A DNA stretch of 64,000 nt from the NCBI RefSeq assembly GCF_030177755.1, contig NZ_CP126539.1, forward strand, positions 3,000,001 through 3,064,000. Direction: 5' to 3'. The notes under the pieces are model-generated. The model saw only the letters and a list, made by a program, of their open reading frames with translations, had not been told where the DNA came from and ran no database searches. Source of the stretch: Devosia sp. RR2S18 (GTDB lineage: Bacteria; Pseudomonadota; Alphaproteobacteria; Rhizobiales; Devosiaceae). This document shows, one piece after another, positions 36,181 through 45,090 of this stretch (position 1 is the first letter of the stretch; each line of letters begins with the position of its first letter). Both the position numbers and the translations under genes were made by a program.

Positions 36181-37452
36181 ATGACCGACGCCATCCCTGA
36201 CCTGCCCCGCACCAATTCAAGCCCATGGAGCCAGCGCCCTTTCCATCGTCAGTACCTGATGCGGCAGTCGAACAACCTCTTCGACTTCTTCCAGGCGGCC
36301 TCGATTAACAAGAATGGTGGCTTTTTCGAACTCGATGACGAGGGGCGCCCTCTTGATGGGGACAATCCCGTTCGCGCCATCCACGCTACAACGCGGATGG
36401 TGCACTGCTTCGCCATCGGCAGTCTGATCGGGCGACCAGGATCAGACGAGATCGTCGATCACGGTATGCGCTATGTCTGGGAGCAACATCGCGACCAAAA
36501 GAATGGCGGTTATATTTGGTCCCTAGATGGGAACGGACCCAAGGACAACAGCAAGCAAGGTTATGGGCACGCCTTCGTGCTGCTTGCCGCATCCAGTGCC
36601 AAACTGGTGGGGCATCCCCTCGCAGATCGAATGCTGGCGGATGTAACAGATGTCATTGTCCGCCGCTTCTGGGACGAGCATCGGGGCGCCATCCGGGAAG
36701 AGTTCGCCAATAACTGGTCCGAGATCAGCACATATCGCGGCCAGAACTCCAACATGCATCTTACCGAGGCGCTGATGGCGGCCTTCGAGGCCACCGGCGA
36801 GAAGATGTATCTCGATATGGCCGAACGCATCGCTGATCTCGTTATCCGGCAGCATGCCGTGCCGCTGGGGCATCGCGTTGCCGAGCACTTCGACGAGAAC
36901 TGGACGCTCGACAAGGATTATCTGGGCTCCGAGATGTTCCGGCCGGCCGGCACCACTCCTGGACATTGGCTTGAATGGGCAAGGCTGCTCTACCAGTTGT
37001 GGACCCTTGGGGAGAAGCGGCTCTCATGGCTGACGGACGCTGCGCGCCAATTGTTTCAGCAAGCGGTTGCGCTGGGTTGGGATGACGTTAACGGCGGCTT
37101 CTTCTATACGCTAGACTGGAACAATCAGCCCGTTATGCGGGAAAAACTCTGGTGGCCTGTTGCCGAGGCTATCGGCGCTGCCGCTTTCCTGACCGCCTAC
37201 GACCGAGACGATTATTTCCAGACTTGGTATCGCAAGCTCTGGGATTATGCGGAAAACCACGTGATCGATCACCAGCGGGGCGGCTGGCGGAGCGAACTGA
37301 CCGAAGACCTGCAGCCAAGCTCGCGACTCTTTGTGGGCAAGCCCGACATCTATCACGCGTTACAGGCCTGCCTAATTCCGCTCTATCCAGCTACTGGAAG
37401 CCTCACAAAGGCAATCATCGAGGCTGACCACACTGATAAGTTCGCGCGTTAA
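36181..37452 (+). CDS. AGE-family sugar epimerase/isomerase
   Basis: A 423-residue N-acylglucosamine 2-epimerase family protein (an alpha/alpha barrel). Motifs are GYGHAFVLLAASSAK, RGQNSNMHLTEALMAAFEATG, AEHFDENWTL and PGHWLEWARLLYQL, which supply the catalytic His residues; VGKPDIYHALQACLIPLYP closes the barrel. Members include D-mannose isomerase, cellobiose epimerase and YihS. The length fits mannose isomerase, turning mannose into fructose, but sequence alone cannot fix the sugar. It lies 83 bases after fbp. Confidence 0.88.
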   Translation: MTDAIPDLPRTNSSPWSQRPFHRQYLMRQSNNLFDFFQAASINKNGGFFELDDEGRPLDGDNPVRAIHATTRMVHCFAIGSLIGRPGSDEIVDHGMRYVWEQHRDQKNGGYIWSLDGNGPKDNSKQGYGHAFVLLAASSAKLVGHPLADRMLADVTDVIVRRFWDEHRGAIREEFANNWSEISTYRGQNSNMHLTEALMAAFEATGEKMYLDMAERIADLVIRQHAVPLGHRVAEHFDENWTLDKDYLGSEMFRPAGTTPGHWLEWARLLYQLWTLGEKRLSWLTDAARQLFQQAVALGWDDVNGGFFYTLDWNNQPVMREKLWWPVAEAIGAAAFLTAYDRDDYFQTWYRKLWDYAENHVIDHQRGGWRSELTEDLQPSSRLFVGKPDIYHALQACLIPLYPATGSLTKAIIEADHTDKFAR

Positions 37453-37506
37453 GCGGACCAACCATCCTCATCTTCGCGCGTTGTTGGGCGAAACGGAGGT
37501 ATCAGG

Positions 37507-38292
37507 ATGAGCGAGCTAGATGGCAAGGTGGCGCTGGTTACGGGCGCCGGTTCGGGCATCGGCAAGGCCTCGGCTCTAGCACTCGGCCGAGCCGGCGCTA
37601 CGGTAGTCGTGATGAGCCGCACGGCGGACGAAGTAGAGCAGACTGCAAAGGAGATCCGGGACGCGGGTGGCAGGGCCCAGGCGCTGACCGCCGACACCTC
37701 CGATGACGCCGCGATGCAGCAATTGTTCGAGCAGATGATCGGCGAACACAAGCGGCTCGACATTGTGCTCGCCAACGCCGGCATTAACGGCGTCTGGGCT
37801 CCTATTGAGGACCTCAAACCGGAAGAATTCGACAAAACCATCGCGGTTAACCTGCGTGGAACATTTCTGACCATCCACTACGCCGTGCCGCATCTCATCA
37901 AGGCAGGTGGCGGATCAATCGTCGTTGTCTCCTCGATCAACGGGACCCGTACGTTCACCAGCCCGGGTGCTACCGCCTATTCGATCACCAAGGCTGGCCA
38001 ACTGGCGATGGTGCAGCAATTAGCGCTGGAGCTAGGTGATCGAGGCATTCGCATCAACGCTATCTGCCCCGGCAAGATAGAGTCGGAAATCTCGGACAAC
38101 ACGCAGCAGCGTGGCGCAGAAGAGACGCAAGTGCCGGTTGAATTCCCCCAAGGCGATATTCCGCTGACCGGTGGAGAAGCCGGGAAAGCCGAAGATGTAG
38201 CGGAACTAGTGCTATTCCTGGCCTCTGACCGGTCCCGGCATATCACAGGAACCCCAGTGTGGATCGACGGCGGCCAGAGCTTGTTGCGCTAG
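37507..38292 (+). CDS. SDR-family oxidoreductase
   Basis: A 261-residue classical short-chain dehydrogenase. The cofactor motif is TGAGSGIGKAS; NAGINGV (N-A-G) follows; the catalytic triad is Ser in VVVSSINGTRT and YSITK with Tyr and Lys. The C-terminal GDIPLTGGEAGKAEDVAELVLFLASDRSRHITGTPVWIDGG is standard. Ser/Thr after the first strand suggests NADP rather than NAD. It probably reduces a sugar or a related carbonyl, as it lies between the AGE protein and CysQ; substrate unknown. Confidence 0.85.
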   Translation: MSELDGKVALVTGAGSGIGKASALALGRAGATVVVMSRTADEVEQTAKEIRDAGGRAQALTADTSDDAAMQQLFEQMIGEHKRLDIVLANAGINGVWAPIEDLKPEEFDKTIAVNLRGTFLTIHYAVPHLIKAGGGSIVVVSSINGTRTFTSPGATAYSITKAGQLAMVQQLALELGDRGIRINAICPGKIESEISDNTQQRGAEETQVPVEFPQGDIPLTGGEAGKAEDVAELVLFLASDRSRHITGTPVWIDGGQSLLR

Positions 38293-38336
38293 CTCCGGCT
38301 CCCGCGTAGAGGGGCGGCATCAAACAATGGTGCCGC

Positions 38337-39152
38337 ATGACACGCCGTTCTACCGATTTCACCAGTACAGCCCTGCAGGCGGCGATCGAAGCTGCACGCC
38401 TGATCATGGAGGTCTATGCGCGCCCAATTTCCACAGAGCTCAAAGCTGATGGTTCACCCGTGACGGAGGCAGACGGCGCCGCTGAAGCCGTCATTCTTCA
38501 GCATCTGGCGCCACTTGGACTTCCGGTTCTTGGCGAGGAGAGCGTCGCAGCCGGCATGATCCCCGACTTAGGCGAACGGTATTTCGTAGTCGACCCGCTG
38601 GACGGAACCAAGGAATTCATCAAGCGCAACGGCGAGTTCACCGTAAACATCGCTCTGGTGGAGAGCGGCTTCCCCGTGATGGGAGTGGTGCTTGCACCGG
38701 CGACGGGAGAAGCCTTCGTGGGTGACCTCAATGGCGCATATACATGCCGCATCGAAGATGGGGTAGCGAGTGAGAAGCGTTCGATAACAGTTGCTCCAGG
38801 CGGGCCTATCCGGATTGTCGCCAGTCGTTCGCACGGCCACGCTGCTCTGGCCCAGTTGTGCGACACCATGCAAGTGCAGGAAGATGTGTCGGTTGGATCA
38901 TCGCTGAAGTTCTGTCTGCTGGCACGAGGAGATGCGCAGCTTTATCCGCGCTTCACACCCACATGCGAGTGGGACACCGCTGCCGGACAAGCGGTGCTGG
39001 AGGCCGCCGGCGGCAGCGTAGTTACGCTCGATGGCGAACGCCTGCACTATGGGAAGGGCGGCTCGGACTTCCTTAACCCGTTCTTTGTAGCTGCAGCCGA
39101 CGAGGCGCTCGCCCAGCGCGCGGCCGCGTTGATCCGGCAGTTGCTCACCTAA
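38337..39152 (+). CDS. cysQ: 3'(2'),5'-bisphosphate nucleotidase / inositol monophosphatase family
   Basis: A 271-residue member of the inositol-phosphatase superfamily, CysQ branch. Metal ligands are Glu in LGEESVAAG and Asp in FVVDPLDGTKEFIKRNGEFTVNIA; WDTAAGQAVL gives the distal Asp. The N-terminal SPVTEADGAAE is also typical. CysQ hydrolyses 3'-phosphoadenosine 5'-phosphate during sulfate assimilation and relieves salt stress, since the enzyme is Li/Na sensitive. It lies 44 bases after the SDR gene. Confidence 0.88.
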   Translation: MTRRSTDFTSTALQAAIEAARLIMEVYARPISTELKADGSPVTEADGAAEAVILQHLAPLGLPVLGEESVAAGMIPDLGERYFVVDPLDGTKEFIKRNGEFTVNIALVESGFPVMGVVLAPATGEAFVGDLNGAYTCRIEDGVASEKRSITVAPGGPIRIVASRSHGHAALAQLCDTMQVQEDVSVGSSLKFCLLARGDAQLYPRFTPTCEWDTAAGQAVLEAAGGSVVTLDGERLHYGKGGSDFLNPFFVAAADEALAQRAAALIRQLLT

Positions 39153-39229
39153 ACACCTGCCATGCAATCTGATCTTAACTGATCTACCCTCTTTCGAGGG
39201 CCGTACAACTTGCGCACATGACGGTCGTG

Positions 39230-39251
39230 CATATATAGACCCGACATATAT
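39230..39251. promoter_or_regulatory. AT-rich repeat upstream of the PadR gene, candidate operator
   Basis: CATATAT occurs at 39230-39236 and again at 39245-39251, with eight bases between. It lies 33 bases upstream of the padR start, in an otherwise GC-rich gap. PadR proteins often bind TAT-rich palindromes near their own promoter. The element may also overlap the promoter -10 region. Confidence 0.4.
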
Positions 39252-39284
39252 CAACCCGGCATAGGTGCCGGCGGAGCCGCGCGC

Positions 39285-39833
39285 ATGAATGTACGAACCC
39301 TTTGCCTTTCTATCCTCCATGAGGGGGAGACGACCGGGTATGAAATCCGGCGCCTCTGTGTGGAGGGCAATTGTTCATACTTCATCGAAGCGAGCTTTGG
39401 CTCTATCTACCCTGCCCTCGCCAAGCTCGAGGACGAGGGACTGGTTACCAGCCGTACAGAACAACAAGATGGCAAGCCGGCAAAAAAGGTCTACTCGATC
39501 ACCGAGGCCGGACGCGCAGCATTTGCGCAGCATCTATCAGAGCCGCTCGGCGACGATATGTTCCGCAGTCCCTTCCTGCTGTTTGCCCGTTTTGCCCACA
39601 TTCTGCCGCCGGATTTGGTGGAAACGAGGTTGCAAGACTATCTCGAGCGCACCCGCGAAAGGCGGCAACACCTCGAAGAAGCTGCCAGTGAGCGGAGCCT
39701 CAATGCGTCGGATGCATGGGTGGTAAACTACGGAAGGGCCATTGCAGACGTTGCAGAGAAGTACCTGCAGGCCCATATGGACGAATTGATCACATTGGCG
39801 CGAGCCGAGCCAAACAAAAAAGCGGCTGAGTAA
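39285..39833 (+). CDS. PadR-family transcriptional regulator
   Basis: A 182-residue protein with the PadR winged helix (about residues 4-85): LCLSILHEGETTGYEIRR, FIEASFGSIYPALAKLEDEGLV, and wing KKVYSITEAGRAAF. The C-terminal half is the Vir_act_alpha_C type helical dimerisation domain (about 95-170). The family represses multidrug efflux operons and is released by the drug. It is followed 14 bases later by the efflux genes and preceded by the CATATAT repeat, so it very likely controls that operon. Confidence 0.9.
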   Translation: MNVRTLCLSILHEGETTGYEIRRLCVEGNCSYFIEASFGSIYPALAKLEDEGLVTSRTEQQDGKPAKKVYSITEAGRAAFAQHLSEPLGDDMFRSPFLLFARFAHILPPDLVETRLQDYLERTRERRQHLEEAASERSLNASDAWVVNYGRAIADVAEKYLQAHMDELITLARAEPNKKAAE

Positions 39834-39847
39834 GGGGCGAACTCAAG

Positions 39848-41113
39848 ATGCGTGCACTATTTTCCTATGGCGTTGCCTTTCTGATCTTGCTTGGCGCCGG
39901 GGCTTGGCTCGCCACGGGAACGCTGGTTATCGGCGGAAATGGGCCCGGAAATGGAGAACGCCCAATCATCTCCGTGCTGGAAGGTGAGGAACACGGACCG
40001 ATCCATGACACGCTGGCAGACGCTGGAGTTCTGGCGGAGCACCCGAAGCCCGAAGTAGACCCTAGTCTCACTATTGCTCAGCGCCAGCAAGTTGCAGCGA
40101 ATGCTGATCGCTCCCTGCAGGCTGTCCGTACGGTGCGCTATACCGCGGCAGCAATGCCCATCGAGGTGCCCCTGCGTGGGCGTACCCAAGCGAGAGCCAT
40201 CGTAAGCGCCGTTGGCGAAACGCAAGGCACAGTGGCGGAGGTTCACGTCACCAAAGGGGAGCGCGTGGAGGCGGGGGACCCGCTCTGCACTCTCGATCAG
40301 GGTACCCGGGCTGCTGCGGTCACCCAAGCAGAAGCCAGCCTTGCGCAAGCGGAAGTTGCTCTGGAACAAGCCCAGTTGGAATTTGAAACCAACGCAAGCC
40401 TGCGCGAACGCGGTCTTGCTGCAGAAAACACGGCAAACCAAGCTCAGGTAGGCCTGAGCTCGGCTCGAGCACAGGTCACCGCTGCGCAGGCGCAGGTAGA
40501 TAATGCACGCGCCGAGCTGGAGCGCACCGTCATTTCAGCACGCGTACCTGGACTTGTTCAAGACCCTGTAGCCACCGTCGGCTCGATGCTGGGCCAGGGA
40601 ACGCCGTGCGCAACGATCGTCCAGCTTGATCCGATTGTCTTCAGCGGCATGGTACCCGAGGCGCACATCAATCTCGCTAAGGTGGGTCTAGATGCGGTCA
40701 TCAAAACCGTAACCGGCCATACCGCCGAAGGAGAAGTGACCTACATTGCGTCACAGGCCGACAACGCCACGCGTGCTTTCCCCGTCGAGATCGAAATCCC
40801 TAACGAGGACTATGCGATCCGGGACGGCGTCACTGCCGAGGCCGTAGTCAATATCGGCACGGCGCCAGGGCACCTGTTGCCGCAATCGGTGCTGACGCTG
40901 GACGATGAGGGAACACTCGGCGTCCGCACTGTGGAAGATGGTGTCGTGGCCTTCCATCCCATCACGATCGTTAGCGACACGCGTCAAGGCGTCTGGGTCT
41001 CAGGCCTGCCTGCCATTGCCGACGTCATTACCGTCGGCCAGGAAAACGTATCAGCGGGACAAGCGGTAGCTGCCTCGCCAGTGGATGCTCCCGCGATCGA
41101 GGAAGGCGCCTGA
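39848..41113 (+). CDS. RND efflux membrane-fusion (periplasmic adaptor) protein
   Basis: A 421-residue adaptor of the HlyD/AcrA family. Residues about 7-26 form the N-terminal membrane anchor. A lipoyl half is in VAEVHVTKGERVEAGDPLCTLDQ, a long coiled hairpin from about 155-225 is rich in Ala and Gln, and SARVPGLVQDPVATVGSMLGQG closes the lipoyl domain. An extra N-terminal domain of about 80 residues follows the anchor. It bridges the pump and an outer-membrane channel; no TolC gene is in the window. Confidence 0.9.
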   Translation: MRALFSYGVAFLILLGAGAWLATGTLVIGGNGPGNGERPIISVLEGEEHGPIHDTLADAGVLAEHPKPEVDPSLTIAQRQQVAANADRSLQAVRTVRYTAAAMPIEVPLRGRTQARAIVSAVGETQGTVAEVHVTKGERVEAGDPLCTLDQGTRAAAVTQAEASLAQAEVALEQAQLEFETNASLRERGLAAENTANQAQVGLSSARAQVTAAQAQVDNARAELERTVISARVPGLVQDPVATVGSMLGQGTPCATIVQLDPIVFSGMVPEAHINLAKVGLDAVIKTVTGHTAEGEVTYIASQADNATRAFPVEIEIPNEDYAIRDGVTAEAVVNIGTAPGHLLPQSVLTLDDEGTLGVRTVEDGVVAFHPITIVSDTRQGVWVSGLPAIADVITVGQENVSAGQAVAASPVDAPAIEEGA

Positions 41114-41114
41114 C

Positions 41115-44100
41115 ATGCTCGATTTCATCGAAAAAATTCTGAGAATGCCGCGCGTCGTCCTGACCATCATGGTGATCATGGTGGCGGCCGGAGTCTCGGC
41201 CTATGTGTCGCTGCCCAAGGAGAGTTTCCCGGCAATCGATGTGCCGTATCTCTACGTTTCGATCAGCCAGACGGGCGTTTCGCCCAGAGACGCGGAGAAT
41301 TTGCTCGCCAAGCCCGCCGAAGAGGAGCTCGCCACGCTCCCAGGCCTGGTCAATATCAACTCGACATCGACCACCGGCCATGCGTCGGTTTTTCTCGAGT
41401 TCGATATCAACACCGACAAGGACCAAGCACTGCAGGATACGCGCGCCCGAATGGACGCACTGCGCGCGGAATTGCCAGAAGACGCGAACGATCCCAGCGT
41501 ACATGAAGTCGATCTCGTTGGTCAGCCGATCATATCAGTGGCCATTTATGGCAGCGCCCCGGAAAAGGAGCTCGTGCGCCGAGCCGAGGAGTTGCAGGAC
41601 TCCCTAGAAGGGATTGCAGAAGTACGCGAGGCGGTGCTTTCCGGTGCGCGTGAGGAAGTCCTCGAGGTGAGGATCGATCTGCTGCGTCTTGAAGCCTATG
41701 GGCTCACAGCCAATCAGCTCTTCGATGCGCTGAACCGCAACAATATGGTGGTGCCCGGCGGCACTCTGAACACGGGACAGGGCTCGTTTAATATCGAGGT
41801 TCCTGGCCTTATCACCACTGCGAAGGATGTTTATGAGCTGCCGCTCAAGACCGACGGCAATACCGTCGTCACCTTCGGCGACGTGGCGACCATCACCCGC
41901 ACTTTGGAAGACGCAACTGAATATACTCAGGTAAATGGCTCTCCAGCCATGATCCTGGGCATTTCCAAGAAGCTTGGCACGAACATCATCGATGTATCGG
42001 ACAAGGTACGAGCAACCACCGCTGAATTGGCAGAAACCTGGCCCGAAGGCGTGGAGTACAGCTTCTTCCTGGACCAGGCTGAAACGACCACCAGCATGTT
42101 CCGCTCGTTGGAAGCGGCTGTTCTGACAGCTGTGGCACTGGTGCTGATCACCTGCGTGGCGACATTAGGCGTTCGCCCAGCCATCATGATTGGCCTCTCA
42201 ATCCCGCTGTCGTTCATGATGGCGTTTCTGGTAGCTCAGATGCTCGGCATGACCATCAACATGATGGTCATGTTCGGCCTCGTGATCGCTGTTGGTGTGC
42301 TCGTCGACGACCCAGTCGTGGTCGTGGAATATGCCGAGCGCAAGTTGCAGGAGGGGGTTTCCAAGAAGGAAGCCTTCATCCTAGCGGTACGCAAGATGTT
42401 CGTGCCCGTCGTCGGTGCTACCGCCACAACGCTGGGGGCATTCGTGCCCCTGCTGTTCTGGCCGGGGATCATCGGCAAGTTCATGAGTTACCTGCCGATG
42501 ATCGTGATCATTGTCATGGTAGCTTCGCTAATCTCTGCCCTCATTTTCATGCCTGTCATCGGTGCTGCGATCGCCTCCACGCATGTGGACCAGAAGGCAA
42601 AGGAAGCCGCTGACATCGTTATGTACGCGGACAAGTTCGACTCCCGGAAAGTCCGTGGCGTGACGGGCGTCTATGTCCGGGTGCTTGAAAAGCTTTTGCG
42701 GTGGCCCTTGCCGACCCTTGTGGTGGGTTTTGGCATCATTGCTGCGATCTTTGTCACCTACGCACAGAACCCCACCGGTAGTGAAGCTTTCCCGGCCTCT
42801 GAACCGGAATACGCGACCGTGGCCGTGGTCGGGCGAGGCAACTACTCGCCCGAAGAGATCCGCGACATGCTGATGCAGGTCGAGGCAGAGCTGATGCAGG
42901 TCCAGGGGATCCAGGACGTGATCATGCAGTTCGGCTCGACCGGTGCTTTCGGCTCGACGCCACCCGACACGATTGGCAACTTCCAGTTGCAACTAATGGA
43001 TTACAACCACCGCGTGAGGGCCGAGGAAATCTTCAGCGACATCCGTGAGCGTGTTGCCGGGTTCGCAGGGCTCGACATCCAGGTGCTTGCCGCCGAGAGC
43101 GGCCCGCCGGCTGGTAAAGACATAAATATGCGGGTGGAAAGCACCAGCTATGATGATCTGGTGCCGGTCGTCGCCGCCATTCGTAGCCACCTTGAGTCGT
43201 TGCCCAACACGGTCGATATCGAAGACGGCCGCCCCTCCCCTGGGATCGATTGGCAAATAACAATCGACCGAAACGAGGCTGGACGATACGGCATAGGCGT
43301 GCGTGAGTTGGCGCCCTACGTTCAGCTCGTCACCTCGGGCGTGAACCTTGGTACCTATCGCGACGCGGAAACCGGTGAAGAGTTGGACATCAAAGTTCGG
43401 CTTCCCGAAGACGAGCGCACCTTTGACGCGCTCGATTCAATGCGCATCGCAACCGCAAATGGCCTTATTCCGGTCAGCAACTTCATTGACCGCACAGCGG
43501 TGCCGAAGGTGGCAAGTATCGAGCGGCGAAACCAAGTCTATGTCATGCCGGTAGCCGCCGGTCTGGCGAACCTGCCCGAGGACGTCTATGCAGCTGATGT
43601 GGTTGAGGAGGTCCAGGCTTGGATCGCCGAGCAGGACTTTCCCGATACGGTGACGGTAGCCTTCGGTGGCGCGGAAGAACAGATGGGCGACGCCAACGCG
43701 TTCATCATGCAGGCTTTCGGCATGGCGATGTTCCTGATCTTCTTTGTGCTGCTGCTCGAGTACAACAGTTTCTATCAGGTGATGGTGACCCTCACGACCG
43801 TCATTATGTCGGTGGCTGGCGTGCTGCTGGGCATGCTGATCACGGGTATGAGCTTCTCGGCCATTATGACCGGGCTGGGCATCGTGGCGCTGGCGGGCAT
43901 TGTGGTGAAGAACGGCATCGTCCTGATCGACACCTATAACGACTACCATCGCCATCAGGGTGTCGAGGCGGTGAAGGCCATGCTGCTTACTGCTGCCCAG
44001 CGTGTTCGACCGGTGCTATTGACGGCGTTCCTGACGGCTTTGGGCGTGATCCCGATGTGGGCAAATGTGGAGTTCGACTTCCTCCGCCGCGAGATCGTGG

Positions 44101-44438
44101 TGGGCGGCATCGCTGGCTCCTGGTTCATCCACCTCTCGGCGGCACTGGTCTCGGGTCTTTTCTTCTCCACGGCGCTGACGCTGATCATGGTTCCGGTGAT
44201 GATCACCGCTCCAAGCGTAATGTGGAGCCAGATCAAGTGGACCGGACATCAGTTCGGTCGATTTGGCCGGTTCGTGACCGGTCGCGGTGGTCAGTCAGCC
44301 CAGGCCGTGCCTGCTGGCTTCGATGGCATGGCGCTGGAGATCCCGGCGGATGCCGATGGCTCTCGCCGCTACATCGTCAGTCCGGACGCGGGTCTAAAGA
44401 ACAACGAGCGGCCCGATCGCCCCGAAGCGGCCGAGTGA
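41115..44438 (+). CDS. RND-family efflux pump permease
   Basis: A 1107-residue inner-membrane pump of the AcrB/MexF superfamily, HAE1 branch. It starts one base after the adaptor stop (TGACATG). Twelve predicted helices with two large periplasmic loops; NMMVMFGLVIAVGVLVDDPVVVVEYAER holds the proton-relay Asp pair in helix 4. The N-terminal sequence is KILRMPRVVLTIMVIMVAAGVSAY and the porter domain SISQTGVSPRDAENLLAKP fits. A Gln/Asp-rich C-terminal tail of about 60 residues is longer than usual. It exports hydrophobic drugs or toxins by proton exchange. The operon ends with a clear terminator. Confidence 0.92.
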   Translation: MLDFIEKILRMPRVVLTIMVIMVAAGVSAYVSLPKESFPAIDVPYLYVSISQTGVSPRDAENLLAKPAEEELATLPGLVNINSTSTTGHASVFLEFDINTDKDQALQDTRARMDALRAELPEDANDPSVHEVDLVGQPIISVAIYGSAPEKELVRRAEELQDSLEGIAEVREAVLSGAREEVLEVRIDLLRLEAYGLTANQLFDALNRNNMVVPGGTLNTGQGSFNIEVPGLITTAKDVYELPLKTDGNTVVTFGDVATITRTLEDATEYTQVNGSPAMILGISKKLGTNIIDVSDKVRATTAELAETWPEGVEYSFFLDQAETTTSMFRSLEAAVLTAVALVLITCVATLGVRPAIMIGLSIPLSFMMAFLVAQMLGMTINMMVMFGLVIAVGVLVDDPVVVVEYAERKLQEGVSKKEAFILAVRKMFVPVVGATATTLGAFVPLLFWPGIIGKFMSYLPMIVIIVMVASLISALIFMPVIGAAIASTHVDQKAKEAADIVMYADKFDSRKVRGVTGVYVRVLEKLLRWPLPTLVVGFGIIAAIFVTYAQNPTGSEAFPASEPEYATVAVVGRGNYSPEEIRDMLMQVEAELMQVQGIQDVIMQFGSTGAFGSTPPDTIGNFQLQLMDYNHRVRAEEIFSDIRERVAGFAGLDIQVLAAESGPPAGKDINMRVESTSYDDLVPVVAAIRSHLESLPNTVDIEDGRPSPGIDWQITIDRNEAGRYGIGVRELAPYVQLVTSGVNLGTYRDAETGEELDIKVRLPEDERTFDALDSMRIATANGLIPVSNFIDRTAVPKVASIERRNQVYVMPVAAGLANLPEDVYAADVVEEVQAWIAEQDFPDTVTVAFGGAEEQMGDANAFIMQAFGMAMFLIFFVLLLEYNSFYQVMVTLTTVIMSVAGVLLGMLITGMSFSAIMTGLGIVALAGIVVKNGIVLIDTYNDYHRHQGVEAVKAMLLTAAQRVRPVLLTAFLTALGVIPMWANVEFDFLRREIVVGGIAGSWFIHLSAALVSGLFFSTALTLIMVPVMITAPSVMWSQIKWTGHQFGRFGRFVTGRGGQSAQAVPAGFDGMALEIPADADGSRRYIVSPDAGLKNNERPDRPEAAE

Positions 44439-44455
44439 GGCCAAGAAGCACGACA

Positions 44456-44484
44456 GGCCCGCAGCGATGCGGGCCTTTCTATTT
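44456..44484 (+). terminator. Rho-independent terminator of the RND operon
   Basis: GGCCCGCA at 44456-44463 and TGCGGGCC at 44468-44475 form a perfect eight-base stem with a GCGA loop. It is followed by TTTCTATTT. It lies 18 bases after the pump stop codon. Confidence 0.88.
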
Positions 44485-44512
44485 CCAGCCCAATGCTTGT
44501 TTGCCAAGGATT

Positions 44513-44989
44513 TTACGCGAGGTTGAGCTCGTACAGCCGCCAATCGGTGTCGTCGAAGTGAATATCGCTCACGCCCGCGGCTCGATTTGCTAGCAGCTTC
44601 CGCCAGAAGCTTTGGGCCGAATGATTGGGGTGGGGAACGGCGACGTGCCATAGCCCGCGATGAGCTTCCAATGCGAGCTCGATCGCCGCCCTGCCAACGC
44701 CGCGTTGGCGATAAGATTTCAGCACGAAGAACTCCGCCATAAACCAGCAGGGAGACCTTCCGGTTAGCGGACATGTGTCGATCACTAGGGCAAATCCAGT
44801 GATCTCGTCGTCAGACATGATGAGGTACGGATACCGCCAGAACCGGTCGAGATATTGGTATTCGAAGTGGCCATCCCTGCCGACAGGAAACGGCATGAAC
44901 TCGGTCATGTCGTAGAGATAGAGCTGAATGAGATTGGCGAGCACGGTCTTCTGCTCGGGCGTGGCGGGATGGAGATTAATGGCGCTCAT
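44513..44989 (-). CDS. GNAT-family N-acetyltransferase
   Basis: A 158-residue acetyltransferase. The acetyl-CoA loop is SYRQRGVGRAAIELAL and the preceding strand is FMAEFFVLK. The N-terminal LIQLYLYDMTEF and FRYQYLDRFW-like region (here HFEYQYLDRFWRYP) resembles small GNAT proteins of unknown substrate. The C-terminal FWRKLL is typical. It stands alone, converging on the RND operon and co-oriented with the Atm1 gene downstream of it. Confidence 0.85.
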   Translation of the reverse strand: MSAINLHPATPEQKTVLANLIQLYLYDMTEFMPFPVGRDGHFEYQYLDRFWRYPYLIMSDDEITGFALVIDTCPLTGRSPCWFMAEFFVLKSYRQRGVGRAAIELALEAHRGLWHVAVPHPNHSAQSFWRKLLANRAAGVSDIHFDDTDWRLYELNLA

Positions 44990-45090
44990 CCAGCCACTCT
45001 ATCATCTTTCCGCGGCCCGGCGCAGCCCATCGGAGCGGAGGCGCGCAGATTGAGGGTACTTTCCCCCTCACGAGGGGAGCGACTTAGCCC

